From Oscillospiraceae bacterium (GTDB lineage Bacteria > Bacillota > Clostridia > Oscillospirales > UBA929): 64,000 nt of DNA. A program made the translations under genes and the position numbers. Below the pieces are notes generated by a model. That model saw only the letters and a list, made by a program, of their open reading frames with translations. It was not told the DNA's origin and did no database searches. This document shows, piece after piece, positions 26,624 to 34,963 of this stretch; position 1 is the stretch's first letter; the number at the start of each line of letters is the position of its first letter. The DNA is taken from assembly GCA_009782475.1 (NCBI GenBank), contig WRIZ01000003.1:1-64000 (forward strand), given 5' to 3'.

Positions 26624-27673
26624 ATGGACAACCGCGTTTTCATCGCGCAATGCGATACTTACGATCAGGCCGAGGCCGCCGTTGGGCGCGTTTTAGACGC
26701 GTTCGGCGGGGCGGAGGCCATCCTCGGCGGGAAAAAGCGCGTCTTGGTCAAGCCCAACCTCATCATGCCCAAGAAGCCCGAATCGGCCGCGACGACCCAC
26801 CCTGCCGTGATCGCGGCGATCTGCACCGCCTTTGTCAAGGAGGGAGCCGAGGTGACCATCATCGACTCGACCGGGGGACCGCATTCAAAACCTGTCTTAA
26901 AAATGCTGTACGGCAAGTGCGGCATGAAAGAAGCCGCCGCGCAGAGCGGGGCTGTTTTGAGTTTCAACACCAAAAACCGCACGGTGAAAATCCCGGACGG
27001 GCGGATCATCAAGAAGGCCAGCATCCTCGCCCCGGTGCTCGACGCCGAGCTGGTCATCACCGCCGCCAAAGCCAAGACGCACAGTATGCAAGCCATGACC
27101 GGCTGTATGAAAAACCTCTTCGGCTGTGTGCCGGGGATGGGCAAGCCTGTTTTACACGGCAAATACCCCAAACGCACCGACTTTGCCGGGATGCTGGTTG
27201 ACCTTTGCGAGTTTATCAAGCCCGCTTTCTCCATCCTCGACGGGGTTTGGGGGATGGAAGGCGCGGGGCCGACCGGCGGCGAACCCAAGCATTTGCGCGT
27301 CATCGCCGGGGGGTTGAATCCTTACGCCGTCGATGTGGCGCAGTGCCACCTGATGGGTCTGCGGCTCGACAGCGTCTATTCCATCACCGAAGCCGCCAGC
27401 CGCGGCCTCGCGCCCAACGACCCGGCGCAGCTCGAATGGCTGGGCGACGATCCCGCCCCCCTGCGCCAGCAGTTCACCCCCGCCATCAAACATAAATCCG
27501 GCGCGGTTCCGAAGGTTTTGGATAACTGCATCCTCTGCGGCGACTGCGTGCGCATCTGCCCGCAGAAGTGCATGGCAGTCAAAGAGAAACAGATCGTTGT
27601 GGAAGAAAAAAAGTGCATCCGCTGCTATTGCTGCCATGAGTTCTGCCCGGCCAAAGCCATTTCGGTCGAATGA
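26624..27673 (+). CDS. DUF362 protein with C-terminal 2x[4Fe-4S] ferredoxin domain
   Basis: 349 residues from the ATG at 26624 (GGGAGGG upstream). The DUF362 domain covers residues 1 to about 285 (KKRVLVKPNLIMPKKPESAA, ATTHPAVIAAICTAFVKEGA, KTHSMQAMTGCMKNLFGCVP). The C-terminus has two ferredoxin motifs, CILCGDCVRICPQKC and CIRCYCCHEFCPAKA. Probably an iron-sulfur electron-transfer protein; the family function is not established. It overlaps ispE by 4 bases (ATGA). Confidence 0.88.
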   Translation: MDNRVFIAQCDTYDQAEAAVGRVLDAFGGAEAILGGKKRVLVKPNLIMPKKPESAATTHPAVIAAICTAFVKEGAEVTIIDSTGGPHSKPVLKMLYGKCGMKEAAAQSGAVLSFNTKNRTVKIPDGRIIKKASILAPVLDAELVITAAKAKTHSMQAMTGCMKNLFGCVPGMGKPVLHGKYPKRTDFAGMLVDLCEFIKPAFSILDGVWGMEGAGPTGGEPKHLRVIAGGLNPYAVDVAQCHLMGLRLDSVYSITEAASRGLAPNDPAQLEWLGDDPAPLRQQFTPAIKHKSGAVPKVLDNCILCGDCVRICPQKCMAVKEKQIVVEEKKCIRCYCCHEFCPAKAISVE

Positions 27674-28467
27674 CCATCCTGTGTGAAAAAGCCCCGGCCA
27701 AGATCAACCTCTCGCTGGACATCTTGGCCAAACGCGACGACGGTTACCACGATTTGCGGACGGTCATGGCGTCGGTGTCACTGTGCGACGAACTGACCGT
27801 AACCCTTGCCCCCTGCCAAGCGGGGGCGGAACGGTTTACCGCCGCCGCCGAGGGCGTAAAGGGTGAAAACCTCGCCGCCCGGGCGGCGGAGCTTTTCATG
27901 CGGAGCAACGGCATTTCCGGCTGGAGCGCGGACATTCAAATCGAGAAGCGCATCCCCGTGTCGGCCGGATTGGGCGGCGGTTCGAGCGACGCCGCCGCGG
28001 TTTTACGCGCCTTAAACGGTTGGCGGCCGATGCCGCCGGAAGGGCTGGCGGAGCTGGCTCTCAACCTCGGTTCCGATGTGCCGTACTGTCTGCGCGGAGG
28101 GGTTTGCCTTGCGCAGGGGCGAGGTGAAATTTTATCACCGCTGCCGCCATTGCCGGACTGTTGGATCGTCCTCATAACGCCGCCGGTCGCGGTTTCAACG
28201 GCGGAGGCATTTCAGCTGTGGGATACATTAAGCCCGTTTCATCAAGAAATGGCGCGGATGTCGGGCAATGTCTTTGAAGCGGTAATCAAACTCCCGGAAA
28301 TAGAGCAAATCAAGCAAATCCTGCTGGAAGCGGGTGCGGCGGAAGCCATGATGAGCGGCTCCGGGTCAACCGTTTTCGGCGTTTTTACAGATGAAACAGA
28401 GGCCAACAAAGCATTTGAAACGCTTCACATTCACTTTCCAAAAACATTTTTAGCAACACCTGTATAA
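27670..28467 (+). CDS. ispE: 4-diphosphocytidyl-2-C-methyl-D-erythritol kinase
   Basis: 265 residues. The GHMP kinase ATP motif PVSAGLGGGSSDAAAVLRAL lies at about 97-116, the N-terminal substrate segment is APAKINLSLDILAKRDDGYH, and the C-terminal GHMP motif is MMSGSGSTVFGVF. It phosphorylates CDP-methylerythritol in the MEP isoprenoid pathway. It starts inside the last codons of the DUF362 gene. Confidence 0.95.
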   Translation: MTILCEKAPAKINLSLDILAKRDDGYHDLRTVMASVSLCDELTVTLAPCQAGAERFTAAAEGVKGENLAARAAELFMRSNGISGWSADIQIEKRIPVSAGLGGGSSDAAAVLRALNGWRPMPPEGLAELALNLGSDVPYCLRGGVCLAQGRGEILSPLPPLPDCWIVLITPPVAVSTAEAFQLWDTLSPFHQEMARMSGNVFEAVIKLPEIEQIKQILLEAGAAEAMMSGSGSTVFGVFTDETEANKAFETLHIHFPKTFLATPV

Positions 28468-28483
28468 GCGAATCTGTCCTTGC

Positions 28484-28584
28484 CGATAATGATTATACGA
28501 GCTGCTCCATCGGCTCGCAGGAAGTGAAAATTCACTTTTCACTTCCGACCGCGAGACGCGCATGGAGCGTGACATTATCATTAT
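28484..28584. repeat. Palindromic intergenic element, copy 1 of 4
   Basis: Core from GAGCTGCTCCATCGG (from 28499) to GCATGGAGCGTGACA (to about 28574). The inner stem is GGAAGTGAA-AATTCA-CTTTTCACTTCC, and outer pairing continues through ATAATGAT (28486-28493) and ATCATTAT (28577-28584). Related copies lie at 40609-40684, 45207-45280 and 47748-47820. It ends just before the spoIIR ribosome site. Confidence 0.85.
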
Positions 28585-28601
28585 GAAAGCAGGGAATTAT
28601 T

Positions 28602-29228
28602 ATGAACACAAATCGTTTCAAACCGTGGGAGATCGCCCTCTGCATCGGCCTTGTTGTCTCGCTTTTGGTTTCAACGGCCGCCGCTTGCGCAAACACAGAC
28701 ATTTCGGAAAAATTGATCCGGCTGCATGTCGTCGCCGCGTCGGACAGCGAAGAAGATCAAACCCTCAAACTGGCCGTGCGCGACGAAACGCTGGCGGCAT
28801 TGAGCATCCCGCTGAACGGCGTCACCGACGTTAAAGACGCCGAACGCGTCATCACTGAGAACATACCCGCTCTCGAAGCCCGTCTGCGAGGTTTCTTGGA
28901 GGAGCAGGGGTCAACGCAATCGGTCACGGTTTCGCTCGGGCGGGAAGCCTTCCCAACAAGGGAATACAGCACTTTCGCCCTCCCCGCCGGCCCCTACACC
29001 TCGCTTCGGGTTACCCTTGACGGCGGCGGCGGCCAAAACTGGTGGTGCGTTGTCTTCCCGCCCCTTTGCGCCGCAACCGCTATGGAACGCCTGCCCGACG
29101 AAACCCGTGCCGCCGGATTGACCGAAAACGACATCGCGCTGATTACACAGGCCGACGAAACCTATGTCGTACGGTTTAAGCTGGCCGAATGGCTGGGAAG
29201 CATTAAGAATTGGTTCACGCGGAAGTAG
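28602..29228 (+). CDS. spoIIR: Stage II sporulation protein R
   Basis: 208 residues. An N-terminal membrane or signal segment precedes the SpoIIR domain with KLIRLHVVAASDSEEDQTLK and the family hallmark NWWCVVFPPLC. SpoIIR is made in the forespore, crosses the septum and triggers SpoIIGA to process pro-sigma-E in the mother cell. AGCAGGGA precedes the ATG. A strong terminator follows. It marks the organism as an endospore former. Confidence 0.93.
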   Translation: MNTNRFKPWEIALCIGLVVSLLVSTAAACANTDISEKLIRLHVVAASDSEEDQTLKLAVRDETLAALSIPLNGVTDVKDAERVITENIPALEARLRGFLEEQGSTQSVTVSLGREAFPTREYSTFALPAGPYTSLRVTLDGGGGQNWWCVVFPPLCAATAMERLPDETRAAGLTENDIALITQADETYVVRFKLAEWLGSIKNWFTRK

Positions 29229-29244
29229 ATTGGATTAATTGCAT

Positions 29245-29280
29245 AACAGATTGCCATTGAATGGTGGCAATCTGTTTTTC
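29245..29280 (+). terminator. Terminator after spoIIR
   Basis: AACAGATTGCCA (29245-29256), 8-base loop, TGGCAATCTGTT (29265-29276), then TTTCTT. Confidence 0.9.
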
Positions 29281-29309
29281 TTGTAAAATGAACTCTTACA
29301 TGATAAAAT
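29281..29309 (+). promoter_or_regulatory. Promoter of the 106-residue hypothetical gene
   Basis: TTGTAA (29281-29286), 17-base spacer, TAAAAT (29304-29309), directly after the spoIIR terminator. Confidence 0.55.
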
Positions 29310-29343
29310 AGAGACATCTATAGGAATATAGGAGGAATGTCAT

Positions 29344-29664
29344 ATGATGTATCCATTTATAACCCTTTCTGATGAAACTCTGATAACCCACTCCCATCTC
29401 ATCGAAGCAGACGGAGAGAAGGTTGTTGAAGTTCACTTTGAACGCCCGATTTTTGGGGGATTCGATATGGCGCGATGTTCTTTACCGTCCTATGAGTGGA
29501 TCATGAGAGATGGATACTCCGATGATGAGATCGCCGTTTTTGAACGTATGTGCCGGGAAGGCGCGCACATTTTCTATAAATACGCGGAGTTAGGGGGAGC
29601 CGACGTTGCCGACACTGTAATCGCCGAGAATATGGAAGCTCTGCGAGAACTTGCGAAATTATAG
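29344..29664 (+). CDS. Hypothetical protein
   Basis: 106 residues, soluble and acidic, with no signal. AGGAGG lies upstream of ATGATG. The first half is strand-like (DGEKVVEVHFERPIFGGFDM), the second helical (DDEIAVFERMCREGAHIFYK). I recognise no family. It is flanked by a promoter and a terminator, so it stands alone. Confidence 0.7.
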   Translation: MMYPFITLSDETLITHSHLIEADGEKVVEVHFERPIFGGFDMARCSLPSYEWIMRDGYSDDEIAVFERMCREGAHIFYKYAELGGADVADTVIAENMEALRELAKL

Positions 29665-29720
29665 ATTGGATCAACACTCATATTACAGTGCCGTAACTAC
29701 CCCCTCGCAATCACAGCAAC

Positions 29721-29766
29721 CCCCCGCCTGCGCCAAGCGTTTGCCTGGCCTCGGCGGGGGATTTTT
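29721..29766 (+). terminator. Terminator after the hypothetical gene
   Basis: CCCCCGCC (29721-29728) pairs with GGCGGGGG (29753-29760); the loop contains further GCC/GGC pairing, then ATTTTTC. It lies between convergent genes. Confidence 0.75.
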
Positions 29767-29782
29767 CAAGCTGCTATGGTTT

Positions 29783-30538
29783 TTACTGAATCACCGGATT
29801 CATCAGATACAGGGAGCCATCCCCGGTGAAAACCGTAACGCCTTTTGCTTCAAAACTTAGTGCTGTGGCTCCCTTCAAATCAAACGCAAACCCGCCGGAA
29901 AACCCGTCCGGTATATCCGCTTCATATAAAATAACGCCGTCACGGCTGCCGTTGCGTATCGTCAGCATGGCTCCTGCGGTATCGTTTCCGCGGGTAAAAT
30001 ATACCCCGTCAAAAGACACTTTGGTTCCGGTCACATTTAACATAAGCGTATTGGCTTTTATCGCGCTGTTTATATCCCTGACTCTCAACGCCTGCGAGTA
30101 CACATTCATTTCATTGCCGAAATCGTCTTTTGGTTGCGGGATACCGGCAACACCGTCCATACTCGACCACCACAAGGTTCTGTCCCACTCGCTGTTGTTG
30201 ACCAAAGAGACGCCGTCGCGGATGGTGAAGCCGGGGGAGAAGATGCTCACGGTGTCGGTGCTGCCATCCCATGTCACTTCGCAGCCGAGCAGTTTGGAGA
30301 TGGCCTTCAGCGGAACGAAAGTCGTGCCGTTATAGACGATGGGGGCGGTGGGGTTGCCCATGGAGTCGTTCAGCGATTGAACCTCGTTGTCCAGCTTGAT
30401 GGTGAAGTCGGGGCGCATCACCGCGTTGATGTTCACGATCACGGGAGCCGCCGCGACGGCCAAAGGAATGAAGGAAACCACGAGAGCCAGCGCGAGGATG
30501 GACTTGACCGAGATTTTTGCGTTGAGGAACTTTTTCAT
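29783..30538 (-). CDS. Secreted stalk-domain protein paired with the ECF sigma factor
   Basis: 251 residues from the ATG at 30538 (AAGGAG upstream). Signal peptide, cleavage near AVAA at residue 30. Residues 37-101 form a copper-amine-oxidase-N-like stalk domain (PIVYNGTTFVPLKAISKLLG, then WDGSTDTVSIFS). By eye, 35 of 65 positions are identical, without gaps, to residues 287-351 of the upstream sigma factor. The C-terminal 145 residues look like a beta-sandwich, perhaps carbohydrate-binding. It starts 20 bases after the sigma gene, so the two form an operon. Confidence 0.75.
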   Translation of the reverse strand: MKKFLNAKISVKSILALALVVSFIPLAVAAAPVIVNINAVMRPDFTIKLDNEVQSLNDSMGNPTAPIVYNGTTFVPLKAISKLLGCEVTWDGSTDTVSIFSPGFTIRDGVSLVNNSEWDRTLWWSSMDGVAGIPQPKDDFGNEMNVYSQALRVRDINSAIKANTLMLNVTGTKVSFDGVYFTRGNDTAGAMLTIRNGSRDGVILYEADIPDGFSGGFAFDLKGATALSFEAKGVTVFTGDGSLYLMNPVIQ

Positions 30539-30558
30539 TGTGAATCTCCTTTTTTTGT

Positions 30559-31617
30559 TTATTGGGAAAATATGTGCATCGTATTTGTTTCGCCGTCCCA
30601 TTCGATATGGGTTCCGAGCCGCCTTGAGATGGCTTCCAGCGGAAGGTATATCGTATCCGCATAGACGATCGGGTTTATCTCACCGTTCATCGCGTCGCGG
30701 AAGTGCTGGATCTCGTTGTCCAGCAAGACGGTGTAATCCGGCCGCATGACCGCCTCGATGGTCAGCGGTTCGGCATCCGAACCTGTCATGATGACCCCGG
30801 CTGTGATACCTCCCGCCACGAGAAGGCTTCCCGCGATGGCGGCAGCTTTCGCTCCCAGCGAAAACCCCGCTGTTGCAGCGGTCACCGCCGAACCGCCGCT
30901 TATGCCCGCCGCGGCCGCGGCTGCGGCAATGCTTTCCCATAACCCCTCTATCAATTCCGGCGGCATTTCAAAGGTTTGCACGGGTGCTTTGAGGATGGGC
31001 GTTAAGGGCAGCGGCGCGGTGGCGTATAGCTTTGTCCCTTCCTCTTTGTTGAGCCGTTCCAGTTCTTTCCGAATTTTGTCCCGCGCCAGAAAGAGACGTT
31101 TTTTCACGGTGTTTTCGTTCGCGCCGAGGTATTCGGCCACCTGCGCAATGGTCAGCTGTTCGTAGTAGTAGTAATACACGCAAAGCCTTTGTTCATCGGG
31201 AAGGGCGTCTACAATCTCCACGATCATCCGGGATGTTTCGGCATTGTCAAGGGATCGATCGGGGAGAAGGACGGGATCGGTTTCTTCGGCAAAGCCGGTT
31301 TCTTCAACTTCTTCCGGCTCAGAAGCCGTTATTTGCCCTCTTTTCCGAAGGGCGTCCGTACATTTGTTGGCGGTTATGCGGTTGATCCAAAAACCAAACG
31401 CTTTCGGTTCTTGCAGCCCGGATATTTTCTCACATACGGTGATGAAGACGTCCTGTGTAATATCTTCGGCATCCTCTTTATCCCGCATGATTTTCAAAGC
31501 GAAATAATACACCTGCTTGGCATATTCCCGATACAACGCCTCAAAAGCTGCCTCTTCACCATTTTGCGCCGCCGCCACCATTTCGGCCAATTTGTTTTTT
31601 TCCAGTTGCTTTTCCAA
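30559..31617 (-). CDS. ECF sigma factor fused to membrane segment and exported stalk domain
   Basis: 352 residues. Residues 20-92 are sigma region 2 (FALKIMRDKEDAEDITQDVF), 130-190 sigma region 4 (LTIAQVAEYLGANENTVKKR). A Pro/Ala-rich linker leads to a hydrophobic segment at about 256-278 (AAAIAGSLLVAGGITAGVIM), then a stalk domain (287-351) that should lie outside the cell. The start is a TTG at 31617, seven bases after GGAGGTGG. A membrane-bound sigma factor carrying its own exported domain, next to a secreted protein with the same domain, suggests a surface-sensing unit. Release by proteolysis would be needed or possible. Confidence 0.85.
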   Translation of the reverse strand: MEKQLEKNKLAEMVAAAQNGEEAAFEALYREYAKQVYYFALKIMRDKEDAEDITQDVFITVCEKISGLQEPKAFGFWINRITANKCTDALRKRGQITASEPEEVEETGFAEETDPVLLPDRSLDNAETSRMIVEIVDALPDEQRLCVYYYYYEQLTIAQVAEYLGANENTVKKRLFLARDKIRKELERLNKEEGTKLYATAPLPLTPILKAPVQTFEMPPELIEGLWESIAAAAAAAGISGGSAVTAATAGFSLGAKAAAIAGSLLVAGGITAGVIMTGSDAEPLTIEAVMRPDYTVLLDNEIQHFRDAMNGEINPIVYADTIYLPLEAISRRLGTHIEWDGETNTMHIFSQ

Positions 31618-31640
31618 TTGTTTACCACCTCCACCCCCCT

Positions 31641-31669
31641 ATTATAAAGGACGATTGAAAAACAGGCAA
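31641..31669 (-). promoter_or_regulatory. Promoter of the ECF sigma operon
   Basis: Minus strand TTGCCT (31669-31664), 17-base spacer, TATAAT (31646-31641): a housekeeping-type promoter. Confidence 0.65.
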
Positions 31670-31696
31670 GGTTCCCTCCTTTGGGAATTTTTTCAT

Positions 31697-31730
31697 AAAA
31701 AAGACTCCCCGCAAAGAAAAGCGGGAAGCC
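31697..31730 (-). terminator. Terminator after the zinc-ribbon protein gene
   Basis: A 10-base arm (31721-31730) pairs with 31703-31712 around an 8-base loop, then TTTTTT on the minus strand (31702-31697). Confidence 0.8.
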
Positions 31731-31744
31731 TTTGGGTTATCAAT

Positions 31745-33184
31745 TCAATCGCCCAATCGCTTCACAAACACATCCAGCATCCGTCGGATGCAGCGGCTGA
31801 ACCTGCCTTCCGGGGAGAGCCTTTGGGCAAGTTTGGGGCTGAACTTGTAGTACAGCTTAACGAACAACCGACCGGGACGGCTATGAATCAGCGATTCGTC
31901 ACGGTAACGGCGCAGGCGGCAGACTTCGGGGGCTTCGATGTCCCCGTAAACGGCCGTTGCGATATAGCAATGCTTCATTTTCTTCGACGGTTCGCCGCTT
32001 TCATGGTTTTCGGCGATCGGTTTCATTTGGAAGGTGTTTTTCAGGTTTTCGCTCCTGGCGAAGCAGGGCATCGTCCTGCATTTCTCTATAAAGGCCACGG
32101 CACGGCCGTGGTTTGGGATTTTGTTCGGTTCGGTGCGCGAATAGAGAGCCGTCGGCAGGATGAGAATGTATTCATACACCGCCATCAGTCCCAGCACCGG
32201 AGAGCTTGCGTCTAAATGGAGGAAATCGCCCCCCAAGCCGGTGGCCGACGGGAAATGCCTTTGCTCCGCCGCCGTGACGCGGTTGTTTTCGTCAACCTTG
32301 ATATACCGATAGTAATCATACCCGTTGACCGCCGTCCGGTAAGCCTCCATATGCGGCACACCCGCCGGGTTTTGGGTAAAACTGAGAACTTCGTTTTTCT
32401 GCGCGCCGGTGGTGAGTTTAAGCATCCATGTTCCCATCAGGCGCGAAAGGTCGCCGTTGCGAACCTCCGCCATATTGGCAAACCCCGATTGGAAATACTC
32501 CCGTATACGGCGGCAGCAGCTTTCGCAAAGCTCGTTGAACCCGTCCTGTTTGTCGGGCGGGAGGGCTTCGCTCATTTTCCTCCATTCGGTCAGCAGTTCC
32601 TTATCCAAAATGGGCTGGATGTTAAAGTCTTTGGAGATCGGATATAAAAAGGTGTTGCTGTTCGGATACCATTGGTAAATCTTGAGTTCCAAAAAGACAC
32701 GCGGATCAACCGATTCCACCGACATCCGGCACGAACCGTCCAATGCTTCCCAATATGTTGCGCTCCACTCCGGCTCGATCGCGGCGTTTCCGGTATCAAA
32801 CAAAGCCTTGGCTTCGGTATAAGCATAATCGTCCAAATTGCGGATGGCCGAATGTTTTAGATTGTGCGTCTTGGCCAAAATCGAGCCCCATTGGGCTTTC
32901 ACATTGCCCGCTTCACCGGCCAGTATCTCACCGAAAAGTTTGTGGGCAAGGTCATATTTGCCGTTTCCCAGGGCTGCATTCGCTTCGGCAAAGGTGCTTT
33001 CCACCCCGTCCGGCGTTGTTGCGCTTACCGTTATATTTTGCTCCCGCTGGAGTTTTTCATAAGACAGCTTGGCTTCCTCCACGCCGATTTTGCTGCCGCA
33101 GAACGAACAGAAACCTACTTTCCCGGAGCCTTCAAGCTGTATGACTTGGTTACACCGCGAGCATCTTCCCGTGATCAGTGCCAT
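31745..33184 (-). CDS. Zinc-ribbon protein with C-terminal CYIATAVYG-box domain
   Basis: 479 residues from the ATG at 33184 (AAGGAGGGGG upstream). The N-terminus is a zinc ribbon (CSRC near residue 9, CSFCG near 27). A helical, TPR-like region follows (ANAALGNGKYDLAHKLFGEI). The C-terminal 75 residues hold CYIATAVYGDIEAPEVCRLR and a basic end, a conserved domain of unknown role found in many Firmicute proteins. Cytoplasmic. Co-oriented with the two genes upstream. Confidence 0.65.
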   Translation of the reverse strand: MALITGRCSRCNQVIQLEGSGKVGFCSFCGSKIGVEEAKLSYEKLQREQNITVSATTPDGVESTFAEANAALGNGKYDLAHKLFGEILAGEAGNVKAQWGSILAKTHNLKHSAIRNLDDYAYTEAKALFDTGNAAIEPEWSATYWEALDGSCRMSVESVDPRVFLELKIYQWYPNSNTFLYPISKDFNIQPILDKELLTEWRKMSEALPPDKQDGFNELCESCCRRIREYFQSGFANMAEVRNGDLSRLMGTWMLKLTTGAQKNEVLSFTQNPAGVPHMEAYRTAVNGYDYYRYIKVDENNRVTAAEQRHFPSATGLGGDFLHLDASSPVLGLMAVYEYILILPTALYSRTEPNKIPNHGRAVAFIEKCRTMPCFARSENLKNTFQMKPIAENHESGEPSKKMKHCYIATAVYGDIEAPEVCRLRRYRDESLIHSRPGRLFVKLYYKFSPKLAQRLSPEGRFSRCIRRMLDVFVKRLGD

Positions 33185-33198
33185 GGCGCACCCCCTCC

Positions 33199-33822
33199 TT
33201 AGCGTATGATATACGGACCCCAAACAAAGACGGTTATGTCCGTTGTACATTTGATGTCGCGGCCGGCCGCCATGGTGACGGTATACAAATGATTGGGTGC
33301 CAATGTCCCGCCGTTGTCCAGCGTACCCGCGTCCGTCATATCAATCAGCCCGGGAGAGCTTGTTGCCGAAACGGTTCCGATTCCCAGCCGGAGCATGACC
33401 TGCGTCCCCTGCGGAATGTGCAATGTTTTGTCCTTACCGACTTCCAGCCGGGCAAAAGGCCACTCGGCTTCGCCAGACGAGGTTGTCTGCGCCATGATCC
33501 TTGCCACGATGTCGGCAATGAAAGCCTCGTTGTGGATCAGCTCGTCCACATTGACAGGGCTTGAGCCTCCGGGCATCGAAGCGATCTTGTCATATTGCTG
33601 CTGGATACGTTCGGCGATGTCCTGCATTTGCGCGTTGATTTTTTCCTCAACGGCGGATTCGATGTTGGCATTGATCTCCGGGAACATGGCTTCGAGGTAG
33701 CTGAGCGAGACGAGCGGGTCTTCTTTTCCGCCTATATCGGCTCCAATCGAAAAAAAGCCCACGGTCAGAGCCATCACAATGAAAAACGCCGCCGCGCCTA
33801 TGACTGATTTCTTTTGTATCAT
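33199..33822 (-). CDS. Membrane-anchored hypothetical protein
   Basis: 207 residues. One N-terminal membrane segment (SVIGAAAFFIVMALTVGFF), a coiled-coil-like stretch at about 45-80 (EINANIESAVEEKINAQMQD), and a C-terminal beta domain (LHIPQGTQVMLRLGIGTVSA). No family recognised. It lies 14 bases from the zinc-ribbon gene, so the two are probably co-expressed. Confidence 0.65.
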   Translation of the reverse strand: MIQKKSVIGAAAFFIVMALTVGFFSIGADIGGKEDPLVSLSYLEAMFPEINANIESAVEEKINAQMQDIAERIQQQYDKIASMPGGSSPVNVDELIHNEAFIADIVARIMAQTTSSGEAEWPFARLEVGKDKTLHIPQGTQVMLRLGIGTVSATSSPGLIDMTDAGTLDNGGTLAPNHLYTVTMAAGRDIKCTTDITVFVWGPYIIR

Positions 33823-33861
33823 GGGGCTGCCTCCCTGACTATGTATTGGGGGATAATCCCC

Positions 33862-34266
33862 CTATGCGTTCAATCCAAAGCTGACGGATAACGCCGAATC
33901 GACCCGGTGCATCAGAGACTCGTCCAGCCTCCCCATCCGTTCTTTGAGCCGTTTTTTGTCGATGGTTCGCACCTGCTCCAGCAAGACGACCGAATCGCGC
34001 GATAAACCATAGGTACGGGCAGACAGCTCAATATGGGTGGGCAGGCGTGCTTTGCCGATCTGGCTTGTGATCGCCGCCGCGATGACGGTGGGGCTGTGGC
34101 GGTTGCCGACGTTGTTCTGCACAATCAAAACCGGCCGTATGCCGCCCTGTTCGCTGCCCACAACCGGGCTGAGGTCGGCGTAATAGATGTCGCCCCGCTT
34201 GACAGGCTGCTCGGCCTGTTCAATCGCCGGAAGTGTCCCTAAGCGAATGCTTACGCTGGCGTCCAT
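33862..34266 (-). CDS. MazF/PemK-family endoribonuclease toxin
   Basis: 134 residues from the ATG at 34266 (GAGAGGTGA upstream). The MazF core is clear: [34 protein letters not shown], then [13 protein letters not shown]. An extra 22 residues precede it compared with typical Firmicute MazF. No MazE-type antitoxin is adjacent. It has its own promoter at 34366-34394. Predicted cytoplasmic mRNA interferase. Confidence 0.9.
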   Translation of the reverse strand: MDASVSIRLGTLPAIEQAEQPVKRGDIYYADLSPVVGSEQGGIRPVLIVQNNVGNRHSPTVIAAAITSQIGKARLPTHIELSARTYGLSRDSVVLLEQVRTIDKKRLKERMGRLDESLMHRVDSALSVSFGLNA

Positions 34267-34365
34267 GGTTTCACCTCTCTGTGTTTCGCGTGTCACGCCG
34301 GTTGGCGTTTCCCGCTAGGATACTTCCATTTTCCCACAGAAAGACCGCGATTATACGCAACTAGG

Positions 34366-34394
34366 ATTATATCACATGAATGTCCGGTTTGCAA
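34366..34394 (-). promoter_or_regulatory. Promoter of the mazF-like gene
   Basis: Minus strand TTGCAA (34394-34389), 17-base spacer, TATAAT (34371-34366), immediately after the stop of the preceding lipoprotein gene. Confidence 0.7.
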
Positions 34395-34397
34395 GTC

Positions 34398-34961
34398 TTA
34401 CTCAAACATTGCGTTCACCGTCATAAACCCGTTTACATACAGCTCGGCATTGACCGGGTTCAGCGTATCCGTGTCAAACCACGACCGAACTTCGATGATC
34501 GTATCCCCCTGCGTCAAGCGCGTCGTGACCGCCGCCAGCGAACGCCCGGCGCGCTTTTCTTTCCCTGTTTGGGTGATATAGCCCGATTTCCACTGATTGA
34601 GGATAAAGGGCAGGCTTTCCATCGGAGAAAATCCTGTCCCCGGCAGCGGCCCCATTTCCAAAATCATGCCGCCGTATGTAAGCGACGCCCCGCCCGCGCC
34701 GATCTCGGCTTCGATCCCCGCGATCAGCCCGGGGGAAAGAACCTTCATCCGTCCGCCGCCGTCCGGCCGATGGGTATACTCCACCCCGAAATCCAGCACA
34801 CGGTCGCCGAAGTCGGTGCGCAGCGTCACAGTGTACACCGCTTCAACCGGCGCGGCGTAACGCTCACGGATCTGCTCGGCGATCTCCTGCCCGCCGCCCG
34901 AACCGCACCCCGCCGCCAGTATGGTCAATGTCATCAGTAAGCATAGTACCCGTATGCGCAT
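34398..34961 (-). CDS. Putative lipoprotein
   Basis: 187 residues from the ATG at 34961, six bases after AGGAGG. Lipobox ILAAGC near residue 19. The rest is a beta-rich domain (YTVTLRTDFGDRVLDFGVEY) without a recognised catalytic motif; it faintly recalls germination or outer-coat type lipoproteins. An in-frame ATG at 34967 is too close to the ribosome site. The SD lies within the end of nnrD, so they are coupled. Confidence 0.7.
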   Translation of the reverse strand: MRIRVLCLLMTLTILAAGCGSGGGQEIAEQIRERYAAPVEAVYTVTLRTDFGDRVLDFGVEYTHRPDGGGRMKVLSPGLIAGIEAEIGAGGASLTYGGMILEMGPLPGTGFSPMESLPFILNQWKSGYITQTGKEKRAGRSLAAVTTRLTQGDTIIEVRSWFDTDTLNPVNAELYVNGFMTVNAMFE

Positions 34962-34963
34962 TG

